Shown here: positions 32,901-44,900 of the stretch, one piece after another
How the letters are laid out: the number at the start of each line of letters is the position of its first letter
How positions within the stretch are numbered: position 1 is the stretch's first letter
Assembly (NCBI GenBank): GCA_022828595.1
Contig: JAKGHH010000003.1
Location: 13,082,934-13,146,933, forward strand
Reading direction: 5' to 3'
Length of the DNA: 64,000 bases
Origin: Nelumbo lutea
Taxonomy: Eukaryota; Streptophyta; Magnoliopsida; Proteales; Nelumbonaceae
Notes under the pieces: generated by a model
Databases searched by the model: none
What the model saw: only the letters and a program-made list of their open reading frames with translations
Told to the model about the DNA's origin: nothing
Program-made: the position numbers and the translations under genes

Positions 32901-35900
32901 GCAATAGGAACTCTTTGGTCTGTAGGGGTCTCATGAAATCCGAAATACCTCTCAGCCCGGTATATCCAGGGAACAGGATCATCATCTGAATACAGTGGTT
33001 AGTCGATCTTGGCAGCCTTGACAGGGAAGACTCCACCTCGCCGGATCCTACTGCTACTACTGGATCCCTCGACCTCTAAAGCTCTGGGTGCCGCCAACAG
33101 CCGTTCGAACTAACCAACTAATGCTGAGAGTGTTTCCTTGATGTCTCTCAACTCGCTGGTGGTCTGCCACACTTCCCCTTCAATCCGATCAATCCTTTCT
33201 TCAGCCGCAGTCGATCTGGTCGTCGGCATGGAAGCTAGGCTCTGATACCAACTGATGGGATTGTTGGTCTCATTACAGTAGAAGAGCTGGTTCGTGGGAG
33301 CTCAACCTCCTGAAATGGACGAGAAAGAGAGGAAGAGAGACGGGAGAGACTAAGAGATTATTTCATTCATGCCCACTCAATTGATTGTTACAGATATTTA
33401 TAACTAGAGATCATGACTTGTAACAAACTATCAGACTCTGCTCAAATCTCTTGACGTGGACGGCGCGTGTAAACAAACCTCAGAGGAGGTGCTGTGCGCA
33501 TGATTTGTGGGGTGTTTGGGCCCGGAGTGTCCTAGGCCTGGCTTCCCACAATTGAGCCTGCTTCTGGGCCGGTCCTAACAAAAAGCATCTCTAAAAAAAT
33601 CAGACATAGATAACCAGCTCCTAAGCTCCTCCACTATGAAATTAATTACCCCCGTCTCAGTCTTGGTTTTCTGCTAAAAGACCCTATTGTTCCTTTCCAA
33701 CCATTTAGCCCACAGGACTGCAGAGGGGATAACGGATTGCACTTGCTTCCCTTCGTTAGACATGCCAGAGACTCTCCACCCATATAACAAGGAGGAGACT
33801 GATTCCGGCCAGCACCAGCTCAGATTAACAGCTCTGAGAAAATGCTGCCACACCACTGTTGTAAATTTATAGTGACTTAAGAGGTGATTTGAAGACTCAG
33901 AAAACAAATTGCACAAAGGGCAGAGCACGTCTGGCAGGATGAAACCTTCCTCACCATTCAAGAGGGCTTAGAAATAGCCCCAATCTGTGGCAAGACAATG
34001 GGTAGTCAGCTCAGATGGTGAGGTAATGTGCATAGATAGACAATCAATTCCCGGTGAAAAGATTTGGAGTAAGCCTATTCTGCCCAAAGTTCAGGCATTG
34101 TGCTGGGAAGTCTTTCTTGGAAAGGAAACACCTGTGACATGCTTCAAAAGAAGAGGCCAAACAAGTGGCTCTATCCCCATGTGTTCTTTCTTTTTATGCA
34201 AGTGGAGAAACCTTATCTCACCTATTTTATCTCTTGCCCTTTTGTGCTTTGTGTTTGGGAGTACTTTTTATCTCTCTTTGGTTGCCAGTAGATTCCTCAG
34301 GATGTAGTGTGTCTCTTCAATTCAAATTTCCTAAGGCAACCAATGAAGAGAAGGGGGATCATGTGGAAAACAATTAGGGCAGAAGCAGTGTGGGCCATTT
34401 GGGAGAAAAGAAATGGAAGGATCTTCAATGAGAAGTTCTGGTCAAAGGAGAAAATTGTCGAGGTTATAAAGATCAAAGTTGCACACTGGAAAAAAAAACA
34501 CTTGAACTCCTCCAAAGATTTTTGGTGAATGATATAACAAGGGAACCAACCCCTTTGTTTTGACATTCCCTCATTTTTTTTTTTATAGATTTGACTTTCC
34601 CTCAATTTATGCACTGGCCCGGGATAAGGAGGCTTGGGTCTGTGACTGTTTTGATATTATCTCCAACCAAGTAGTGTGGGTTCTGAGACTAAGAAGTGAG
34701 GTTAATCACTGGGACCCTGATTCAATGGTTGCTTTGCTGCAAACTTTGGAACAAGTCCAGTTTCAGTCGTCAGGGATCAACAAGATTTGGTGGAACAAAG
34801 AAAATTCTGGCTTTGTTACAGTGAGTTCTATGTTGCAATTATTGCTCAACTCAAATGGGGTCTCCCCCACCCCCTTGGGTCTGGTTGTGGAAGCTTAGTA
34901 TTCCCTTAAAGATTATTCAATTCTTTATTTGGGCTGCTACAAAGGGTAAAATCCCTACTATTTATGTTTTGAGGAAAAAAGGAATGATCATTGTCAATTG
35001 TTGTTGTTTGTATGGGGAGGATGAAGAATCTGCCCAACATCTCCTAGTTCTATAATAGCTACTCGCACAAGGTGTGGTCCCATGTTTTAAGTCTAGTATG
35101 AATTGGGTGATACATCCAGACCTTGCTTCCCTTTTGTTTTCTTGGCATGGGCGGGCTTTCTCCAAAAGGGGTAAGGTCTAGTGGCATGTCTCTTCTATGG
35201 TAGTGTGCTGGTGCATTTGGAAAGAGCAAAACAACTGCTTGTTTGAAGATTGAGTTGCTCCATCAGAGAAAGTGTGTGCGTTGTTGAAAAAAATTCTACT
35301 CAAATGCACTTCCATTGATGATCTCTTTGGGATTTCCACTTAAGCACTTTGTGGATCATTAGGGTGCTATTTTGTGTGAAAACGAATTCATTGTGTAATG
35401 CAATGTTTTAAAAGTGCAAGGGTCATTTTGTGCTAGAGGCACAAGGTGCAAGGCTAGGCATGTGCCTTTCTGAAGCAAGGTGCAAAAATGCAAAACAAAT
35501 CCCAAAAAATATAAAAAAAGCAAAAACAATTAAAAATATAAACAAAATTTAAAATAAATGTTAAGAAAACTAATGATCTTAAATCAAAATACATAAACAT
35601 GACATGTATAACATATTAAAAATAAAACCAAACATAACATATAGAACATTTTCAAGCATTTAAACTCTCGATCTCTTTATGTTCTTTTGATATCTTTTGA
35701 AGGGCTACACAATGGGGGGTAGCCCATCCCCCAACCCGTAACCCCCCCAAACCCAGGTGCAGGCAAGATTCAATCCCAAGTCTCTGTTATGACCAGCAGG
35801 AGACCTTACCAACAAGATGGTTGGCACCTTGCAATCTTTTTATTTTTTTTCCCAATTACTTCAAATGGTTAATGTGATTTTAAAAACTTTGCATTCTTGA

Positions 35901-38900
35901 TTCTACAAGCCACCTTTGTACCAAGCCTCTTGAGGCAAGCCCAAACAAGTCCATGTTAGGGTCTTAAATTCTTAAGATTTCCAATAAAAAAAGATTTTAT
36001 AATTTTAATTGTCTTCTAAAAATGTCTTTTATTAGGATGAATGAATAAACAACATTAGCAAATTGAGGGTTCTTAGAGAAAAAATGCACAAATTTTGAAA
36101 AGTCACACGCTTGGGCTGAAGCGTAAGGTGCACCAGACAAACGTCATTTCAAAGTGCTACACCTAGGACCTAGGCGAGGCACATACCTTAAAATGCACCT
36201 GGCTTGTGCACCTAGGTGTGCCTGAGACATGTCTTTTAAATCACTGGTGTAGAGCACAGTGATGTGGTCCCTACTGTGTTCGTATGATTGTAGTTAGCAG
36301 TTAGTTATTTTCATTTGGTAGTTTATTTCAGTTTATAGTTATTAGTTCTTTTTTTATTTTGCCTTGTAAGCAGTAAGGGTAATTCAGCCCTTTACTTTTA
36401 TTTCAGTATTAATATAAATTGTGAGTGGGGCGACAGTTAGTCAATCCTCTCTCTTTTCTGAATTCTCGTCTTCGAGTTCTTCTTCTCCTCTTCTCAATCT
36501 TTCTTTATTTATTGCAACTGAACCTAGGACTGACTGTAGTCCTATTCGACTACTTGGTATCGGAGCCAACCTAGGAGTTCTTATGCTAGTAGTCTAATCA
36601 GGCCGACTACATAAGAACTTCCTAGGTTTGGAAGTTTCAGCATAAAGGTCATTGGCTTATTCTTGGAGATTGCTGGCAGTGTGCGGCTGCTACTAAAGAG
36701 ATTGTAGAGCCTTGGAGAGATCCAGCGATCAGGAAGAATCAGATGAAGGTTCAAATCCTCAAGATTAGGGTTCAGACATCAGTTAGAAGGTGGTGGTCAG
36801 AGTTCTTTCATGAAGTAAGTTGTTTTCCCTGAGATCGATCTAAAAAAAAGATTATTTTTGTTTATTCTGAGAGGTGCAGTTGAGAAATCTCCTATCTTCT
36901 CCTGAGTTTTTTAGGGTTTTAAGAGAAAACCTAAAATTCAAGACTTGTTACTTCTGGGGCAGGAGTTGAACCTGTTTCATTCCAGACTGAGTGTTTTTTA
37001 GTTCTCTGGAGATCTAGTAGAGCTGTTTATTATTTCTGTGTAGTTGCCGAACCTAATTCACCCTCTTAGGCATAGTTGTCAAGGCGACAAGGCGCCCTTG
37101 GAGGCTCACCTCGCTTAATCGCCAAGTAGTTTTCTATAGTGTGTTAGACAAAACTTTTATATTCTTAGTTTTTTGGGGTTATGATTTTAAAAAAGACTTT
37201 TAAACTAAAATATTTATTTTGTGTTTATACACTAATTTCTTTTTATTATTTTCTTATTTGTTAGGGTTTAATCAACACAAACACTAAATGCTGTATTGAA
37301 CCCTGAAAGACTTCAAAACCTGAACCAACAAGTAAGGAAAAATTTAAAATGTTGTCTAACCAACACATTTACTTCTTTTTCTTTACTAATTTTGTGTGTC
37401 TATCTTATATACCAAATTTCTTCTTCCACCTTCTCTTTTCTTCTTTTCCTATAACAGAAATAGGGGTTCAGCCCTTATATTTTTTTGAAATTTCTTTTTC
37501 TTTCTTTTTTTCTCATGAATATGTTGGAATATGTTGCTTTTCTATACTTTAACATGAAGTTTATACTTTTCTCATGAAAATTATGCATAATTATTAAGGA
37601 AATATGATTATGGAACCTAGGGAACTACCCTAGGATACATATTTTCACTTGAAAAAATCCATCACCTAGGTGACGCCTATACTTTAACATGAAGTTTATA
37701 CTTTTCTCATGAAAATTATGCATAATTATTAAGGAAATATGATTATGGAACCTAGGGAACTACCCTAGGATACATATTTTTACTTGAAAAAATCCATCAC
37801 CTAGGTGACGCCTAGGCACCCTCCTAGGAGACTAGGCAACAAGGCGCCCCCTTGGTGCCTAGCCTCACCTTGGCACCTTGAAAACTATGCTCCTAGGTCG
37901 GCTGTTATCAATTTCTGGGTGCAGCTTCCTTATCTTAGTGCTAAAAAGGGTGTTTTTTTATTAACATCTTAACAAGAATGGAGTTTAAGAACCAAGGGGA
38001 AGATGTTTTGGGGGCTAGTGGTTCTGGTAACATGTCTGAGAACACCTTTCAGATTACAACTATCAAGTTTGAGGAACCAAATTACCTAGAATGGGCCCAA
38101 TCAGCCATGATGGCCATGTAGAGGAAAACTGAATTATTTGTTAGGGGATGTAAAGGAACCAACTAAGGAGGACCAAATTTATGCCAAATGGGTTCAAAAG
38201 AACTATTTGGTTATGACATGGCTGTGCAACTCCATGCAGCCACATATCAGCCGGAACTACTCATGGGCAAAAACAACTAAGGAAATTTGGGACATCATGA
38301 AAGAGACCTACTCCCAACCCCTTAATGTTGTTAGGGCTTATGAACTGAAATGTGAGGTTAATAATCTTAAGCAAGGAGAGAAATAGTCTTGGTTTACTTC
38401 TCCACCTTGAAATCCTTAGGGCATGAAATTAACCACCTAGAAACAATTGAGTGGGAAAGATAGAAGGATGCACAAACTTACAGAAAGTAGGTTGAAACTA
38501 ATAGTGCACAATGAAGAGAGTAGGAGAAAGGTTATTTTGCAACATCAGCCTTGGCAACGGTTAAACCTAAGTTTGGGGGTGGTAAGGAGAGGGATATGAA
38601 GAAGGAAGACAAGAGGGACCTAGTATGTGAATACTGCAAGAAACCTAAGCATATTAAAGACACCTGTTGGAAGTTACATTCCCATCTAGTTCCAACAAAA
38701 CTCATAAACAAAAGGGGAAATGCCAATGTGGTTGTTACTATTGATTATGCAACCTCATCGGGCACAAGAGCCACATCCATAGACACCTTAGCTGCTATTC
38801 GGGCTGCTCTAACTCAGTTGGAGAGTGAAGTTGGTAATTCAGCACCATCATCTCAGCCACCAGTCACAACATCATCTCCTCCCACTTCAGCTTTTGCTCA

Positions 38901-41900
38901 TTCAGGTACACAGGCTTTAGCTTATTATGCTTCAGCCCCAGGTAACACTGAACACTGTTGAGTGAAGATTCAGGTGCATCTGATCATATGACTCACTTTT
39001 CCCTACTGTTTACTACATATCACTTATCCTCAGACAAAAACAAAATGTCTATTACTGATGGCTCTCTTGTTCCCATTTTTGGCAAGGGAGACATCAAGTT
39101 GTCTAATGCCATTTTTTGTCTTCAGTTTTGCATGTTCCTAAACGTAGTACAAATTTTCTTTCAGTTAGTAGCATTACTAAAACCCAGAATTGTTCAGTAA
39201 CCTTTTTCCCTGATTGATGTGTTTTTTAGGACTTGGAGACAAAGAAGGTGATTGGGAATGGCCGTGAGACGAATGGAATCCATCTACTTGGAGGGAGCTC
39301 ACATTGGAATGATAGTGAAGTCAGAAGGTCTTTTGTTTCTCAGTCTGTTAGTCAAGTTATGCTTTGGCATAACTGGTTGGGTTATTTATCTTTTAAGTCT
39401 TTGAAAAGCTTGTTTCCTAGTTTGTTTCAGTTTGTCCAGATGTCCAGTTTGAAATGTGAGAGTTGTGAGGTTGCAAAGCATTGTAAAACAACCTATTCAT
39501 TGAGTAATAAAAGAAGTAGTATTCCTTTTGACATTGTGCATACCGATGTTTGGGGACCTTATCACATCACTATGCTCTATAATGTTTAGCCTGTTGGATC
39601 TACTCCCCATGTAGTCAGCTGTTGAAGAAATCTCTCATTCAGCAACCTTATTTTATCTTATTTACTTTTAATGAAATTCAATATTTCTCAAAAAAAAAGG
39701 GTGTGGAATGAAGTGCACAGTCTTCCAAAGGAAAAGGAAAAGGTGGTAATGGAATGGAAGCCCCCAGAAAGCAACAAAATAAAACTGAATTTTGATGGGA
39801 GTTCCATGGGAAACCAGGGAATGGCAGCTATTGGAGGTGTCTTTAAAGACTATTAAGGTAAGGTGGTGGTATGTATTCAGGACCTGTAGGGGTTGGGGAT
39901 TCTCTAAAGACTGAACTGATGGCTTTACTGCAAGGCTTAAAATTTACTAAGCAGTCTATCTTCAAGAACTTGGAAGTTGAAAGGGACTTAAAACTGGTTG
40001 TTTCCTGGACCATTACTAGGCACCAAGTGGATTTATAGGCAGGCATGCCCTTGGGGAAATGGAAATCCTGTCAAAGATATCTGAATAGTCTGAATACTCT
40101 GAAAAATACCTTTGTTTGGGTAAGGACTGCAAATGGGTTTGCCAACATATTAGCAAAGTAGGGGGTCCATAGGCAGCAGATGTTTTGGGCATTACTGTAA
40201 CACTTTTGATCCTGGGGCTTTCTATCTTTGTTCTATTGTTTTATGGGTGGCTGGATATTCACTCTGTTTTCATATTTTCATACAATTGTTAAGACTTCCT
40301 TGCTGATAAAAAAATCATTATATGCTAGGGTTTGCTTTTTCATCAGAATTTTATGAAACTACAACTTTCATCACACAACACAACAATTTAAGAATGACGC
40401 TGGCCCATGCATAAATAATCTACCTTGCAAGTATCGGGATTACATTCATTCCGCCAAGCACCTCGCATAAGCCTAGCATCATCAAAATTGAAACCCTTTT
40501 CATGAACTGCATTAGCTGATTTTTGTACCTATACAACAAAAAATAAAGATGAAAATAAATCATTGAACAAGAAAAGAATGATACTATCTTTTCACCATTT
40601 TCATATAATCTGCAAACTCACACCTCCACAAATTTTCTGCCACTTCGCTGAGCTGCTCCTCTTTCTATTTCAGTGATACCAGTTCCATACACCTCTCCTC
40701 CAATTGAGCACTTAAAGAATTCCATCAAGTTTCTTGTTAAAGTTCCCGTTTTGTCAGAAAATATGTACTCAACCTGTCCAAAGAAGTGAACTCAAAATAA
40801 AATGACTCAAAAACTTGGATTCTGAGTGATGTAAGATCAAATACACTAGGTAGGAGGCTATCAATGAGTTCAAAAACGACCCATAGTTTATTCGCAATCT
40901 AGAATACATTAACCAGTTACAAATAACATAGTAACTAACCTGACCAAGCTCCTCATTCAAATTAGATGTCCGTGCCAATGCAGGAGTGTTGGTTTCAGTA
41001 TGATACATATGCAAGTCCTTGTTGATGAACTGAGTCGACTGAATAAATTTGATCATCTGAAGGTTCACAAACAAATAAACACCATGCAACAAGAAATACA
41101 AGCAAATGTTAAGGAAAGATGTCCTTTCTTGTATGAAACCATGCTAAACCTTCAACTCAATAAGAAATATTACCCACCTCAATAGAAACATAAAGAGAAA
41201 TGGGGATGATTGTTGAGTACAACGTAATTAGGGTAAACATAGTCAGGATAGCAACCTGTTTAGAGAACGAGTTACTAAAGATCTTGCTAAGGAAATAATG
41301 AAATTAAACAATAAAAAAATCATACTTTTAGAGAATAAAGTTATAGTAGGAGCAATATGTACCACAAATCTGTTGCTAGGGTTGAACTGATCTTCCACAC
41401 TCTCACTGAGGCCTAAGTAGTAGTACTTGCGATTTATGAACACACCGCTGTGGGATTTGAACCAAGTAAAAAAGTCATCTACTCCATAGAGAAAAGGGTT
41501 TAGACATGTTCCAAAATAGACATAGTAATTGTAATATTCACAAAAAATAAATCTTGTTGAAGTAATGGAGAGGAAAAAATGGTTGCATTCAAACCTGCCA
41601 ATGGCTCCAATGAGACACATAAAGAAAAGACCACCAAAAAGAGCAAGTATAAGCTTGTCAAGTTTCCTCTCCAAGGTACTCCTTTTGGAAGGAACATTCA
41701 TAGCATTCATCATAACCTGCAATTTATTCCGCGTAGCCAGAAAAACTGCATGAAATTACAACGGAACAAGCTAAAGTAAAATAAAGGATATACAAAAATA
41801 AATGAAATGGGAAGAAACAGTTTGTAATGCATCAAACCAAACATTTCATAAGCATGCTTAAAATGTTTCCCTCATTATGATAAGGAGCTAGTTTTACATG

Positions 41901-44900
41901 GTTGTTTCTAGGGCTATATTTTTTGTCTTCTAAGGAGTTCCTGAGTTGCTGCAGTGGTTGGTTATGGAGGCTGCATTTGGTTAGGGTGGGTAGCTAGGTT
42001 GTAGTTGGAAAAGGCTTCCTTCTTTTTCTTGTCTCCTTTTCCCTCTTTTGTTCTTTCATCTTTCTTTGCACTAGAGCAGTTTGTTTCTTTTCTCCTTGTC
42101 TTATAAAAAATCTTTAGTAATCCATTTTAATCAGTAACACTAAAAGCCTTTTACTGAGATAAACATAAAAAATGTTATACAGTAGCATTGTGCTAAGCAC
42201 CCTTTATGAGTGGTGGATAGCCTCCCTTCCACTTTCTTTTACAAGATCCCTCCTTAGGTGATCATACTCCAGTATAAGTCCTGTTCACCCCTTTTTCTAG
42301 ATTGGTTACTGTAAATTTTATTGATGATATAAAATAATGAATATAATTGTACAAGAGATGCCAAAGCACATCGCAACCCCTTGTAAGCCCTGCTACAAGC
42401 CAAAGTACACCCTTTATCCATACATTTTAAATCAGCTGGGCATAGCGAAACTTTTGGCTAAGCTCAGTACCCAACTACCCACCTGTAATTTGTTCTCAGT
42501 TTCAAAACCAATTTGTTAATCTCCCTCAAGATGTATCCTTTTATCCTTCTTATTTTGGAGAGAAGGTAATAGAATTTCATTAATAGATGAACAAGTGCAG
42601 GAGTTGATGTACATCATTATCAAAAAAGACAAAAGGAGAACTCAAGCATTACACAAGCAAAGATCTATTACTATACAGAGACCTCCCCATGAACACCAGC
42701 CTTAGCTCACTCATCTGCCAAAGTATTTAATACCATAGGGATTCAAGTAAGATTTGCATTTATTGCAGCCAAAATATCTCTTGTTTCGGCCAAATAGTAT
42801 GCCAGCCTCCAAGGGCCACCCTCAACCTCTCCTAATCAATTGATAGTGTTTGCTAAGTCCACTTCAATGGCCAAAGTTGAGATGCCCAAAATCTCTAGCA
42901 ATTTGGAGCCCAGTAAGAGAAGCAGAACATAGGCCTTATAAGAATCAGCAATCCCAATTGGTCCACTTGAATCCCAACCAATGCTACCATTCCTCTCCCT
43001 TAGTAGACTGTAAACCTCCAATTTCAGCTGCACCCTGGTTTTCCTAATGTGCTCCCATCAAAGTTTAGTCTCACCACCCCTTCCTCTCCAGTGATAGGAC
43101 CCCTAGATGGAGATAAAGTCTTTGGAGAAAGTGTAAAATCTCTACCACATTTATGTACAGGTCACTTACAGAGATCCCTCTGAAAGCCTCAGAATTTACA
43201 GCCCACATGTTACATGAGTGAGCAATGTGGGAGATGAGATTTTCAAATGATCCAGACTTATTTTAAAAAATAGAGTTATTTATTTCTTCCCATACACCCC
43301 ACATTACAGATTGTACTATTCCCTCAAGATGTATCTGTATTTCCATGATCCAGCATAGTTCCTTCTCAACCATCTTACAATCATTAAAAATGCACATCTT
43401 TTTGCGCATCTGATACCATCCACTGATATACAAGGATAGATATCAATGGCAATCTAAGGATCCATACATCAGATTCACCTATGTAATGTTTATTATCCAT
43501 TCCTTGCCAGTCATAAGGACAATAATCACTTCATGTTGTGTTACATAACTTAACATGGAATGGGGGAAAGGATCTAGCAATCCAAACAACAGAGGAAATA
43601 GCCCAAACCTTTGTTTCATGGCCAGTAAATATTACAGCTCCAACTATATATTCTGTATTTCGAAGACTGCAACCCTGAAAAGTAAAAGAACAGACATTAA
43701 TGAGAAATAATAAATATGAAGTTCTAAAATGGACGCTTATTACATTAATAGTGAAAAAAGGTATATTTTACTATGAATCGAAAAGAAAGTATAACTACAT
43801 ATTCTGCTAGAGAAAGTGAAAGAGTTAATTTATGAGGATGGTGATTTGAGCACATAACATTTTTTATGAACGGTGAAAAAGGATCTAATCAATAGCCGAA
43901 GGAAACTACTCTAACAAGACAAAAATATCCTCATGTATTTACTCCCATCATTATTTTTTGTCATTTCACAAAGAATGAAAACAAATCAGGGCTCAAGTTA
44001 CCGAAATGATGAGACCTTGTACACTGCTTTGTCAAATCATCAGTGGGATATTCTGTAAAATGTCAGTTGGTGAAGGTTTTGGCAATCCCCTTTTATCATA
44101 ACTGGGCTTTGACCAAATCAGCATCCATTGTATAATAGTTATGAACAGTAAACAATGAGTGAGAATTAATTATTAGGAGGTAGAATAAGTTAGGCCAGCA
44201 ATTTCCCACTGGGAAGTGAGACCAAGAAAATCTAGTGTAAGATTAGATACCAACAGAGGTATCTTATTGGCATGACCTTGAGGGTGCAAAAAGATCGATT
44301 GCTAAAATCATTAAAACCCAAGCAATACATATGTGAAACCTAAAAAATCAAGCAGCAACCATGGGTCCCACTAAAGTGCCTTTAAGTCAAAAGATCTGGG
44401 AAAAGGGCAATATACACGGGGCATTTTGGTCAACAAAAACTATCGCAAATGTCCTTGTGACCATTGCTTGAGCTTCACTAGCATCTCCAGATGACAATAA
44501 AATCCAAATGGTATATAAAAGTGCATAGTTATACCCAAACAATAATAGATAAAAATAATGACTAGTGACAAACTAACAGTAGCTCAGACTGATAATATGA
44601 GCAAAAAAAAAAAAAAAAACCAAACAAACACATACACAACTTCTAGTATTAAGATTGAAGGAACCCTAAGGTGAGTGCAAAATCAATATCATTCAGAAAC
44701 CAATTCCTAAATTCTCAGGCATAAATATCTAATTTCTGAACATAGGTTGTAAAGTATCTATATAACCTATAACCTCTATAAAAAGAGACAGTTTCACATC
44801 CCAACTTTCTGTTCAAACTTTTACATACCCAGAATACCCTTTTTATTTGTACAACTTTCCATTCTATCCTTATTTCTTACTTAACCAATACTTATTATAT

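Larger units (their letters stand above)
29051..33580 (-). mobile_element. Ty3/gypsy LTR retrotransposon, decayed, nested in a LINE
   Basis: A 4530-bp element flanked by a perfect 5-bp duplication aaaag (29046-29050 and 33581-33585), with outer bases TG...CA. Order on the minus strand: 5' LTR, primer-binding site, gag with zinc knuckle, protease, reverse transcriptase, RNase H, integrase, truncated 3' LTR. RT-RNase H-integrase order defines gypsy. The integrase C-terminus, polypurine tract and start of the 3' LTR are deleted. Many stops and frameshifts break gag-pol. The LTRs differ at roughly 15-20 of 285 aligned bases by eye, so the insertion is old. Confidence 0.92.
36260..39590 (+). mobile_element. 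Truncated Ty1/copia retrotransposon with its own insertion
   Basis: The 5' LTR occupies about 36260-36553, a primer-binding site follows at 36555, then a leader interrupted by a TIR element (37073-37889), then gag, protease and the start of integrase. The element stops at about 39590, just after [11 protein letters not shown]; most of integrase, RT, RNase H and the 3' LTR are absent. Gag has several stops. It lies in the 12.1-kb flippase intron, antisense to the gene. Confidence 0.8.

Noticed and set aside
29051..33580. Gypsy polyprotein as a possibly active or domesticated gene
   Set aside because: Stops, frameshifts, changed protease, RT and RNase H active sites and a deleted 3' end argue against activity. 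No single frame exceeds 314 codons and none is joined to host exons.
36240..36260. Exact start of the copia 5' LTR
   Set aside because: The 3' LTR is missing and the ends are not a clear TG...CA, so only an approximate border can be given.
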